Of a DNA stretch of 64,000 nucleotides, positions 7,959 to 15,798 are shown piece after piece (the stretch's first letter is position 1; each line of letters starts with the position of its first letter). The position numbers were made by a program, and so were the translations under genes. The DNA comes from DASSQJ01 sp963726295 (GTDB lineage: Bacteria > Actinomycetota > Actinomycetes > Actinomycetales > Dermatophilaceae), in contig CAVSBW010000002.1 of assembly GCA_963726295.1 (NCBI GenBank), forward strand, positions 310,001 to 374,000, in the 5' to 3' direction. A model generated the notes under the pieces. It saw only the letters and a list, made by a program, of their open reading frames with translations. It had not been told where the DNA came from and ran no database searches.

Positions 7959-9526
7959 CTGCTCGCCGCCGCGGTGTCGGCGGCACGGAGCGCGACGAGG
8001 GCGTCGACCTTCTGGAGGGTGAGGGTGACGTCGCGGGAGAGGTGGTCGAGGCGCTCGGCGAAGGTCAGGCCCAGCGCGGGCGTGACGCAGGCCCGGATGA
8101 TGTCGCGGCCGCCGAGGGCGACGCGTAGCACGGGGAAGCTGTGGTCGCCGGAGGCCAGCTCGACCGGCTGCCCGAGCTCGCAGTGCAGGTCGGCGAGCTC
8201 GGTGGGCAGGTGCTCGTCGTCCTCGGAGCCGAACCGCACGGCCCGCGCGATGTCCCGCAGCTCCTCCATCCCGAGGAGCTCACCGTCGTGCCCGCGGCAG
8301 GAGAACGGGAAGACGGTGGTGTTCGACTCCAGCAGCCGGGTGGCTCCGGCGCGCGGTGACGGCGGCGGGACGGTCGAGAGCTCGAGGTGCGGGAGGGAGG
8401 CGACGATCTCGGGGACCGCGCTCTGGAACCGGCGGAGCACCTCCAGGCGCAGCGCGGCCGGGACGCTGTAGTAGTCGCGGACCTCGGCCAGGGCCGCCCA
8501 CCAGCGCATCAGCACGCCGAGGGCCAGGCCAGGCTCCAGTGACGCGCGCGCCCGCTTCCAGGAGCGCGGCAGCATCGCCGGCACGAGGTAGTCGCCGAAC
8601 CCCTCCGGGAGCTCGTGCGGGATGGCCCGGCCTCCCGCACGCTCGTGCGGCACCAGCACGGCGCCGGCGAACGGCGGCCCGCCGAAGAACTTCGAGCCGG
8701 TCACCATGACCATGTAGCCCCGCTGGAGCGACTGGAGCAGGCCGTGCCGGCTGAACCGGCCCTGCGCGGCGTCGATGACGACGTCGACCTGCTCGGGGTG
8801 GGCGTGGACGAGCTCGTCGACGAGGCGCAGCGAGGGCGCGTGCACCCCCGTCTTGCTGTGGGCGATGATGTGGAGCAGGACGTGGTCGCCGCGACCGACC
8901 GCCTCGCGGACGATGGCGCGGACGTCGGCGTCGGTCTCGTCCTCCTCCACCGGGATGCCCCCGGCGTCGCGGATCCGCACCCGCTCGAGGCGGACCCGCG
9001 CGGCCGTGGCGTCGTCGATGGGCGTTCCGGACTGCGCCTCGGAGCCCGAGGGCGTCACCGGGTCGAAGTGGTCGCCGCGGGCCGCGTGCACCGTTCCGGA
9101 GCCGGCCTCCGAGGCCCCCACGAGGATGGTCGTGACGCGGGGCGCCTCCGCGAGGGCGACGAGGAGGGGCACGAGCTCGGCATCGGTGCCGGACGGCGTG
9201 ATGACGACGTCGACGGCCGAGGCGCTGGTCATCGCGATGTTGGCGACGATCTCCGTGCGGACCCGCTCGTACAGGTCGTCGACGGACTCGCCGACGGCCT
9301 CGGGGTCCAGGGCGCGGACCCAGCCGTGCAGCCGGTCGGCCGCCTCGAAGGCCACCTCGGAGATGGTCGACGAGGTGCACGAGCCGTAGGACAGCAGGCC
9401 CGGCTCGGGGGCGTACCGGTTTCCGTAGCGGTTCGTCCCGCCGGGACCGACGGTGTGACGCGAGTCCCCGCACGAGGAGAGGATCTGCTCGGTCGTCATC
9501 GACCAGTCGTGGGCGTCGAGCGTCAT
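7955..9526 (-). CDS. Fold type I PLP-dependent enzyme of unknown function
   Basis: 523 residues. Looks like an aspartate-aminotransferase/cysteine-desulfurase fold: predicted PLP lysine K279 in VTGSKFFGGPPF, PLP-contacting Asp in VDVVIDAAQGR, and an N-terminal SYGSCTSSTISE / TPSGTDAE region that would bind phosphate. The opening TNRYGNRYAPEP is distinctive, and I do not recognise a named family. The ATG at 9526 is preferred over the GTG at 9535 because TACGGT sits 7 nt before it. First gene of a two-gene operon with the fold III enzyme; both steps probably act on the same amino-acid-derived substrate (inference). Confidence 0.8.
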   Translation of the reverse strand: MTLDAHDWSMTTEQILSSCGDSRHTVGPGGTNRYGNRYAPEPGLLSYGSCTSSTISEVAFEAADRLHGWVRALDPEAVGESVDDLYERVRTEIVANIAMTSASAVDVVITPSGTDAELVPLLVALAEAPRVTTILVGASEAGSGTVHAARGDHFDPVTPSGSEAQSGTPIDDATAARVRLERVRIRDAGGIPVEEDETDADVRAIVREAVGRGDHVLLHIIAHSKTGVHAPSLRLVDELVHAHPEQVDVVIDAAQGRFSRHGLLQSLQRGYMVMVTGSKFFGGPPFAGAVLVPHERAGGRAIPHELPEGFGDYLVPAMLPRSWKRARASLEPGLALGVLMRWWAALAEVRDYYSVPAALRLEVLRRFQSAVPEIVASLPHLELSTVPPPSPRAGATRLLESNTTVFPFSCRGHDGELLGMEELRDIARAVRFGSEDDEHLPTELADLHCELGQPVELASGDHSFPVLRVALGGRDIIRACVTPALGLTFAERLDHLSRDVTLTLQKVDALVALRAADTAAASR

Positions 9527-9533
9527 GGGCGAC

Positions 9534-9539
9534 ACCGTA
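9534..9539 (-). promoter_or_regulatory. -10 box of the PLP gene pair
   Basis: TACGGT on the minus strand, 7 nt before the ATG at 9526; decides the start codon of the fold type I gene. Confidence 0.5.
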
Positions 9540-9571
9540 CTGCCGGACGGTGCACGCCCCCGAACCGTGGC

Positions 9572-10231
9572 TCAGCCCGACCGGGCCACCAGCCGCTCGA
9601 GCTCGGCCCGGTCGTCGGCGTCCAGCGCCCCGGCATCGAGCACGCGGTGAGCCGCGTCGACGTCACCGAACCACGCCTGGAGGACGATGGCCACGGTGAC
9701 GTCGTGGTCGGGCCGGGAGACCACCTCCACGGACTGCCCCGGCTCGACCGGGCCCGGCTCCACGACGGCGAGGTAGGCCCCGGGGCGCCCGTGGGCGACG
9801 AACCGCCTGACCCAGCCCTTCTCCCCCATCCACGCGGCGAAGTTGGCGCAGGGCACGCGGGGGCCTGCCACCTCGAGGACGACGTCCCCGAGCCTCCAGC
9901 GCTCGCCGACCAGCGCGCCGTCGACGTCGAGGCCCTCGGTCGTGAGGTTCTCGCCGAAGGTGCCGTCGGTGAGGTCGCGCCCGAGCTCGCGGCCCCAGTG
10001 GTCGAGCTCCTCGCGGGCGACGGCGTACACCGCCTGCCGCGAACCGCCGTGGTGCTTGCGGGCACACACCTCGTCGCCGACCACCCCGCTGCCCAGGCCG
10101 CCCGTCTTCGGCCCCGGGTCGCGGACCTCGATGCGCGGGGTCGGCCGCTTGTCGATCGCGGTGGTGCGCCCCTTGGAGCCGATGCCGTCCCGCGGCACCC
10201 CCACGTTGACGGACCGGATGCGTGCGCTCAT
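9572..10231 (-). CDS. MOSC domain protein (YiiM-like)
   Basis: 219 residues. MOSC domains bind sulfur carried by molybdenum cofactor sulfurases or reduce N-hydroxylated compounds with molybdenum cofactor. Seen here: GDEVCARKHHGGSRQAVYAV, the TDGTFGENLTTEGL box, and the invariant Cys in RVPCANFAAWMGE. C-terminal ~70 residues (VVSRPDHDVTV...) are the helical YiiM tail. ATG at 10231 is supported by TAGCGT 7 nt upstream. A much longer open frame through the next gene is a GC-rich artefact. Confidence 0.9.
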   Translation of the reverse strand: MSARIRSVNVGVPRDGIGSKGRTTAIDKRPTPRIEVRDPGPKTGGLGSGVVGDEVCARKHHGGSRQAVYAVAREELDHWGRELGRDLTDGTFGENLTTEGLDVDGALVGERWRLGDVVLEVAGPRVPCANFAAWMGEKGWVRRFVAHGRPGAYLAVVEPGPVEPGQSVEVVSRPDHDVTVAIVLQAWFGDVDAAHRVLDAGALDADDRAELERLVARSG

Positions 10232-10238
10232 GACGCAG

Positions 10239-10244
10239 ACGCTA
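10239..10244 (-). promoter_or_regulatory. -10 box of the MOSC gene
   Basis: TAGCGT on the minus strand, 7 nt before the ATG at 10231. Confidence 0.55.
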
Positions 10245-10305
10245 CGCCGGGCGGCCGCCGCCGACCTCGCGAGATTCCCGCGCGACCGCGCGTGGCGGCC
10301 TCGGG

Positions 10306-10311
10306 TAGCGT
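10306..10311 (+). promoter_or_regulatory. -10 box of the DUF885 gene
   Basis: TAGCGT, 7 nt before the ATG at 10319; same hexamer as the divergent MOSC promoter. Confidence 0.55.
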
Positions 10312-10318
10312 CTCCGGG

Positions 10319-12010
10319 ATGAGCGAGACCCCTGCTCCCCCCCGCCAGCCGACCGCCGTCGACCGGGTCGCCGACGCGTACTACGAGGCCGTGGTGGCGT
10401 CGAGCCCCATGACCGCCACCTACCTCGGCCATCCGGAGCGCCAGCGCGAGCTCGACGACTTCTCGCCGGCGGGGTACGAGCACCGGGCCGAGCTCGCGCG
10501 GGAGGCACTGCGCGGCCTCGACGCCGTCGAGCCCGCCGACGACATCGACCGCGTCACCGTCGCGGCAATGCGCGAGCGCCTCGGGCTGGAGCTCGAGACC
10601 CACGCGGCGGGGTACGACACGATGCGTCTCGACGTCATCTCCTCGCCGCTGCAGGGCATCCGGGGGGTCTTCGACCTCATGCCCACCGCGACCCAGGACG
10701 ACTGGGCCACCATCGGGTCGCGGCTGTCCGCCGTCCCCGAGGCCCTCGACCGGTGGACCGGCACGTTGCGCGAGGCCGCCGACCGTGGGCAGGTGACGAC
10801 CCGACGGCAGGTGGAACGCTGTATCGGGCAGTGCGACGACCTCACCGCGAAGGGCGGCTACTTCACCAACCTGCTCGAGCGGGCCAGGGCCGGCTCGCAG
10901 CCCCTCGACGCCGCCGTCGCCGACACCCTGCGCACGGGGGTCGAGGCGGCCGCGGGCGCCTACCGGCGGCTCGGTGACGACCTCGGGACCCTCCTGCTCG
11001 ACCGCGCCCCCGAGTCCGACGCGGCCGGCATCGACCGCTACCGGCTCGCCTCCCGCCAGTTCCTCGGCGCCGGCATCGACCTCGAGGAGACCTACGCGTG
11101 GGGCCAGGAGGAGGTGGCCCGCATCGACGCGGAGATGGTGGCCACCGCCCACCGCATCCGCCCCGGTGCCGGGGTCAAGGAGGCGATCGCGATCCTCGAC
11201 GCCGACCCCGCGTACCTCGTCGAGGGCACCGACGCCCTGCGCGAGTGGATGCAGGACCGCGCCGACGCCGCCATCGCCGACCTGGCCGACGTCCACTTCG
11301 ACATCCCCGAGCAGGTGCGCACCATCGAGGGCTGCATCGCCCCGACGCAGACCGGTGGCATCTACTACACCCCGCCGAGCGACGACTTCTCCCGGCCGGG
11401 GCGGATGTGGTGGTCGGTGCCCAAGGGAGTCACCCACTTCGGCACGTGGCGCGAGCTGACGACCGTCTACCACGAGGGTGTCCCGGGCCACCACCTCCAG
11501 GTGGGGCAGACCGCTGCCCGCAGCGAGCTGCTCAACCGCTGGCGGCGGCACCTGTGCTGGGTCAGCGGCCACGGGGAGGGCTGGGCGCTGTACGCGGAGT
11601 GGCTGATGGCCGACCTCGGCTACATGAGCGACCCGGGCAACTACCTGGGCCTGCTCGACGGCCAGTCGCTGCGTGCCGCGCGCGTCGTCATCGACATCGG
11701 CGTCCACTGCGGCTTCGAGGCCCCGGCCGAGGTCGGTGGCGGCGCCTGGACGTACGACAAGGCCTGGGAGTACCTCGACGCGCACGCCAACCAGGGCGAG
11801 GCGACGATGCGCTTCGAGCTGGACCGCTACCTCGGCTGGCCGGGCCAGGCCCCGAGCTACAAGGTCGGCGAACGGATCTGGCTGGGGTTGCGCGACGAGG
11901 TGGCGGCGCGCGAGGGTGACGCCTTCAGCCTCAAGGACTTCCACCGCCGCGCCCTCGACATCGGCTCCGTCGGTCTCGACGTGCTCCGGGAGGCCCTGAT
12001 CGGCGGGTGA
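10319..12010 (+). CDS. DUF885 family protein (predicted zinc peptidase)
   Basis: 563 residues. Carries the signature HEGVPGHH at residues 385-392, a variant of the HEXXH zinc site, followed by ...GEGWALYAEWLM with the likely third ligand Glu, and the R-Y-..-WPGQAPSYKVG box near the C-terminus. The family is common in actinobacteria and is annotated as putative metallopeptidase; no substrate is firmly known. No signal peptide, so cytoplasmic. The ATG at 10319 directly follows a leaderless promoter. Confidence 0.9.
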   Translation: MSETPAPPRQPTAVDRVADAYYEAVVASSPMTATYLGHPERQRELDDFSPAGYEHRAELAREALRGLDAVEPADDIDRVTVAAMRERLGLELETHAAGYDTMRLDVISSPLQGIRGVFDLMPTATQDDWATIGSRLSAVPEALDRWTGTLREAADRGQVTTRRQVERCIGQCDDLTAKGGYFTNLLERARAGSQPLDAAVADTLRTGVEAAAGAYRRLGDDLGTLLLDRAPESDAAGIDRYRLASRQFLGAGIDLEETYAWGQEEVARIDAEMVATAHRIRPGAGVKEAIAILDADPAYLVEGTDALREWMQDRADAAIADLADVHFDIPEQVRTIEGCIAPTQTGGIYYTPPSDDFSRPGRMWWSVPKGVTHFGTWRELTTVYHEGVPGHHLQVGQTAARSELLNRWRRHLCWVSGHGEGWALYAEWLMADLGYMSDPGNYLGLLDGQSLRAARVVIDIGVHCGFEAPAEVGGGAWTYDKAWEYLDAHANQGEATMRFELDRYLGWPGQAPSYKVGERIWLGLRDEVAAREGDAFSLKDFHRRALDIGSVGLDVLREALIGG

Positions 12011-12033
12011 GCACGCCGGCCTCGCGCTCGGCA

Positions 12034-12039
12034 TAGGCT
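12034..12039 (+). promoter_or_regulatory. -10 box of tetR-antiporter operon
   Basis: TAGGCT, 7 nt before the GTG at 12047. Confidence 0.55.
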
Positions 12040-12046
12040 TCCCGCT

Positions 12047-12691
12047 GTGGACCACGCGCCGACACCCACCCCGGGGGATGCCGTCGACGGCGCGCGTGCG
12101 CGCGGCCGCCGGCCCTCGGGCAGCGGCACGCGCGAGGCGATCCTCGCGGCGGCACAGCGCCAGTTCGCCGATCTCGGCTACCCGAGGACCACCCTGCGCG
12201 GCATCGCGCGCGAGGCCGGCGTCGACACCCGCCTGGTCACCCACTACTTCGGCACCAAGCAGCAGCTCTTCGTCAGTGTCGTGGAGCTGCCCTTCGACCC
12301 CGACGTCGTGCTCGAGACCGTCCTGGCCGACGGCCCCGAGAACGCCGGGCGCCGGCTCGCCGCGTTCGCGGTGACGATGCTGGAGCAGCCGGCGGCCCGG
12401 CAGACGATGACCGGGCTGCTGCGCGCGGCGGCCTCGGAGGACGACGCCGCCGGCGTGGTCCGCGACCTGCTCACCGAGCGCATCCTCGGGCGCATCGCCC
12501 GCCGCATCGGCGGCGACCGTCCCGCGCTGCGTGCCTCGCTGATCGGCTCGCAGATCGCCGGGCTGGTCGTGGCCCGCCACATCATCGGCCTCGATGCCCT
12601 CGTCGACGCCGACACCACCGTCCTCGCCTCGGCGCTCGCGCCGGTGCTCCAGCACTACCTCACCGACGACCTCGGACCGGCCGGAGCCTGA
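12047..12691 (+). CDS. TetR family transcriptional regulator
   Basis: 214 residues. N-terminal HTH (about 28-75) with AILAAAQRQFADLGYPRTTLRGIAREAGVDTRLVTHYFGTKQQLF, a typical TetR DNA-binding domain; C-terminal ligand domain of the TetR_C type (TMTGLLRAAASEDDA region). GTG start from the leaderless promoter. The antiporter gene begins 2 nt after its stop, so the regulator probably controls its own operon in response to an unknown ligand. Confidence 0.92.
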   Translation: MDHAPTPTPGDAVDGARARGRRPSGSGTREAILAAAQRQFADLGYPRTTLRGIAREAGVDTRLVTHYFGTKQQLFVSVVELPFDPDVVLETVLADGPENAGRRLAAFAVTMLEQPAARQTMTGLLRAAASEDDAAGVVRDLLTERILGRIARRIGGDRPALRASLIGSQIAGLVVARHIIGLDALVDADTTVLASALAPVLQHYLTDDLGPAGA

Positions 12692-12693
12692 GC

Positions 12694-14592
12694 ATGGAGA
12701 CCGGCGTCCTGGTCATCGCGGCAGTGCTCGTCGTCATCGTCGTGTCGCGGGTGGTCGGGCCGCGAGGCGTGCCGGTGCCCATCGCCCTGCTCGTCGTCGG
12801 CACGGTGCTGTCCTTCGTGCCCGGCATGCCCGAGGTGAGGCTGTCCCCCGACCTCGTGCTCCTCGGCCTGCTGCCACCCCTCCTCTACGCGGCGGCGATC
12901 TCCACCTCGCTGCTCGACCTGCGGACCTACCGGCTGCCCATCCTCGGCCTGTCCGTGGGGCTGGTGCTGTTCACGGCGTTCGGGGTCGCGCTCGTCGCGT
13001 GGTGGCTGCTCCCCATCGGCTTCGGGGTGGCGGTGGCGCTCGGTGCGATCGTCGCGCCACCCGATGCTGTGGCGGCCACGGCGGTGGCCCGGCGGATCGG
13101 GCTGCCCCGGAAGATCACCACCATCCTCGAGGGCGAGTCCCTGCTCAACGACGCGACCGCCCTGGTCACCCTGCGTACCGCCCTCGCGGTGGCCGGGCTG
13201 TCGGCGCACGGACTCGGTGGTGCCGAGGAGGCGGCCTCCGTGACGCCCGGGTCCGTGGCGTTCGACCTCGCCATCGCCTCGCTCGGCGGTGTCACGGTGG
13301 GGGTGGTGGCCTACCTCCTCCTCGGCTGGCTGCGCCGCCAGCTCACCGAGGTGCCGGCCGACACGGCGCTGTCCTTCGTCGCCCCCTACGTGGCGTACCT
13401 GCCCGCCGAGGAGATCGGCGCCTCAGGAGTCATCGCGGTCGTCACCGCCGGGCTGCTCCTCGCCCACCGCTCCCCCGCCATCCAGTCCGCGCCGTCGCGG
13501 CTCTCCGAGCGGGTCAACTGGTCGAGCATCACCTTCGTCCTCGAGAACGCGGTCTTCCTCCTCATCGGCCTGCAGGTGTCCTCGCTGCTCACCGACACCC
13601 GCGCGGGCGACCTCAGCCTCGGACGCCTCGCGGTGGCCGCCTTCGCGGTGCTGCTCACGGTGCTCGTGCTGCGGCCGGTGTGGCTGGTGCCCTTCACCCT
13701 CATCACCGCCCGGCCGCAGGCGGGGGCCCGCGGGGAACTGCTGCGCGGGGCGCTCGTGACGTCCTGGGCCGGGATGCGAGGGGTCGTCACCCTGGCCGCC
13801 GCGCTGACCCTGCCGGTCGACACCCCCCTGCGCCCCGAGCTGGTCGTCATCGCACTCGTGGTGACCGTGGGCACGCTCGTGCTGCAGGGCACCACGCTGC
13901 CCTCGCTCGCCCGGGCCCTCGACGTCCGGGGCCCCGACCCCCGGCAGGACGCCCTGCAGGAGGCGACCGTGCTGGGCGCCACCACCGGAGCCGGGCTGCG
14001 CCTCATCGAGCAGGACGACAGCGCCGACCCGGACATGGTCGAGACGATCAAGGCGCAGGCCGAGGACCGGGTCAACCGCAGCTGGGAGCGGCTCGGCACC
14101 CTCGGCCCCGGCGACGACGAGACCCCCGCCGAGGCCCGGTCACGGCTGCGCGTCGCGATGATCCGCGAGGAGCGCGCCGAGCTGCTGCGGATCCGGGACA
14201 ACGGTGGGGTCGACCACAGCGTGCTCACCAGCATCCTCGGCCAGCTCGACGCGGAGGAGACCGCGCTCGTCTGGGCCGCGACGCGGGCAACGGAGGTCCG
14301 CGAGGGCGAGCTGCGGCCGCCCGACCGCGTCATCGGCGCGTGCGAGCACCTCGCCGAGACCGAGATCCCGCACCCCCCGCTGTCGGCCGACGGCTGCCCC
14401 ACGTGCCTGGCCGATGGCATGAGCTGGGTCCACCTGCGCTCGTGCGCGACCTGTGGCCAGGTGGGGTGCTGCGACTCCTCGGTGGGCAGGCACGCCGCGG
14501 CACACCACCGCGAGTCCGGCCACCCTGTCATGCGCTCGATCGAGCCGGGCGAGGCCTGGCGCTGGTGCTTCGTCGACGAGCTCCTCGGCTGA
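12694..14592 (+). CDS. CPA1 Na+/H+ antiporter with C-terminal UBP-type zinc finger
   Basis: 632 residues. About 12 membrane helices (residues 1-410) with CPA1/NhaP motifs PPDAVAATAVARRIGLP and LEGESLLNDATAL, including the ion-binding Asp pair. A cytoplasmic helical stretch (about 420-545) follows. Residues 550-632 are a UBP-type zinc finger: CPTCLADG, LRSCATCGQVGCCDSS, HAAAHHRESGHPV and the closing EPGEAWRWCFVDE. In eukaryotes this finger binds free ubiquitin C-termini; here it may sense metal or regulate transport (inference). In frame throughout, so the fusion is real in this sequence. Confidence 0.9.
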   Translation: METGVLVIAAVLVVIVVSRVVGPRGVPVPIALLVVGTVLSFVPGMPEVRLSPDLVLLGLLPPLLYAAAISTSLLDLRTYRLPILGLSVGLVLFTAFGVALVAWWLLPIGFGVAVALGAIVAPPDAVAATAVARRIGLPRKITTILEGESLLNDATALVTLRTALAVAGLSAHGLGGAEEAASVTPGSVAFDLAIASLGGVTVGVVAYLLLGWLRRQLTEVPADTALSFVAPYVAYLPAEEIGASGVIAVVTAGLLLAHRSPAIQSAPSRLSERVNWSSITFVLENAVFLLIGLQVSSLLTDTRAGDLSLGRLAVAAFAVLLTVLVLRPVWLVPFTLITARPQAGARGELLRGALVTSWAGMRGVVTLAAALTLPVDTPLRPELVVIALVVTVGTLVLQGTTLPSLARALDVRGPDPRQDALQEATVLGATTGAGLRLIEQDDSADPDMVETIKAQAEDRVNRSWERLGTLGPGDDETPAEARSRLRVAMIREERAELLRIRDNGGVDHSVLTSILGQLDAEETALVWAATRATEVREGELRPPDRVIGACEHLAETEIPHPPLSADGCPTCLADGMSWVHLRSCATCGQVGCCDSSVGRHAAAHHRESGHPVMRSIEPGEAWRWCFVDELLG

Positions 14593-14644
14593 CCTGGTCC
14601 GCTCCGAGCCATCCCGACTCGCGCCGTCCCTCCCCTTCCTCGGT

Positions 14645-14727
14645 CCGACGGGCGTGCAAGGACCGCGTGGCCGCCGGTGCGACCCGCAGCAGGAGCGCGG
14701 CGGCGGGCGCCACTGCACGCCCGTCGG
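14645..14727. terminator. Inverted repeat between convergent genes, possible two-way terminator
   Basis: Perfect 14-bp inverted repeat: CCGACGGGCGTGCA at 14645-14658 and its complement at 14714-14727, separated by 55 GC-rich bases. It lies between the antiporter stop and the stop of the leftward dehydrogenase-like gene. The long loop and missing T run make a simple intrinsic terminator doubtful. Confidence 0.4.
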
Positions 14728-14754
14728 TGCCGGGCGGCGGTTCCGACTCGGCCC

Positions 14755-15798
14755 TCAGCCGACCGGTGACCGCAAGGCCCGCACCCCCAGCTCGCCGTAG
14801 GTGCGCCGCGCCTTCTCGAGGGCCGCGACGTACCCCGCGCGCTCGTGGGCCGCGGTCCCGACCTCTTCGGGGACGGCCAGCAGGCCCCGCAGCTCCTCGA
14901 CGGTGCCGAAGCCGTGTCGACGCATCCACTCGGCCAGCTCGTCGAGGACGACGGCGGCGTGTCCGATGCCGTGCCGGACCAGTGCCGAGGCCGTCATCAC
15001 GACGTCGGCGCCGGCGAGCAGGTAGGCCGCGACGTCCCTGCCGCCCTCCACGCCCGTCGTCGCGCCGAGCGAGGCGTGCACCCGGTGGTGGAGGATGGCG
15101 ACCCACGTGCGGGCCAGCCGCGCCTCCGCCGGCGAGGACAGGTCGATGCCGGTGGTCACCCGCAGCGTGTCGGTGTCGACGTCCGGTTGGAGGAACCGGT
15201 TGAACAGCACGAGGCCGTCGGCCCCCGCACGGTCGAGGCGCCCGGCCAGCTCGCCGAACGCGCTGATGTACGGGCTCAGCTTGACGGCCACGGGCACGTC
15301 GACCACCTCGCGCACCTGCTGGAGCACCTCGACGTGCAGGTCCTCGACGTCGCGCCCGCTCGTCGTCGGGTCCCCCGGCACGACGTAGACGTTGAGCTCG
15401 ATGGCCGCGGCGCCGGCATCTGCGAGCTCGCGGGCGAACCGGGTCCATCCACCCGAGGTGCTGCCGTTGAGGCTGGCCAGCACGGGAACGTCGACAGCCG
15501 ACGCGCACTGCTCGACCAGGCGCAGGTGCCGCGACGTCCCGCCCGCCGAGCCGGTGGGCAGGCTGGGGAAGTACGACGCCGCCTCACCGTCTCCGTCCTG
15601 GGTGCCCTCGGTCAGGGCGAGGTCGCGCAGCTGCTCGCGGTTGACCTGCTCCTCGAACAGCGAGGGCAGCACCACGGCACCGATGCCGGCGTCGGCCAGC
15701 TCACGCACCCGGTCCACGCCCTGGGTCGCCGGGGACGAGCTCGCCACGAGCGGGGTCCGCAGCGGCAGCCCCAGATAGGTCGTCGTCAGGTCGGTCAC
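14755..15798 (-). CDS. Dihydroorotate dehydrogenase-like FMN protein
   Basis: 347 residues, TIM-barrel flavoprotein related to PyrD/DHOD. Seen: PLVASSSPATQGVDRVRELADAG, LNGSTSGGWTRFA, AIELNVY, VAVKLSPY and a phosphate-binding AGADVVMTASALVRHG region. These proteins typically sit beside pyruvate:ferredoxin oxidoreductase genes and are not the pyrimidine pathway enzyme; the role is undefined, perhaps electron transfer. GTG at 15798 overlaps the nifJ stop (GTGA), so it is the third gene of the operon. Confidence 0.87.
   Translation of the reverse strand: MTDLTTTYLGLPLRTPLVASSSPATQGVDRVRELADAGIGAVVLPSLFEEQVNREQLRDLALTEGTQDGDGEAASYFPSLPTGSAGGTSRHLRLVEQCASAVDVPVLASLNGSTSGGWTRFARELADAGAAAIELNVYVVPGDPTTSGRDVEDLHVEVLQQVREVVDVPVAVKLSPYISAFGELAGRLDRAGADGLVLFNRFLQPDVDTDTLRVTTGIDLSSPAEARLARTWVAILHHRVHASLGATTGVEGGRDVAAYLLAGADVVMTASALVRHGIGHAAVVLDELAEWMRRHGFGTVEELRGLLAVPEEVGTAAHERAGYVAALEKARRTYGELGVRALRSPVG

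Noticed and set aside
9572..12655. 1027-residue minus-strand open frame
   Set aside because: Only the last 219 residues (from ATG 10231) show a family, MOSC. The rest is antisense to the DUF885 and TetR genes, a usual effect of GC-rich third codon positions.
14755..15798. Calling the dihydroorotate-dehydrogenase-like gene pyrD
   Set aside because: It is the third gene of the nifJ operon and belongs to the DHOD-like group found beside PFOR, not near pyrimidine genes.
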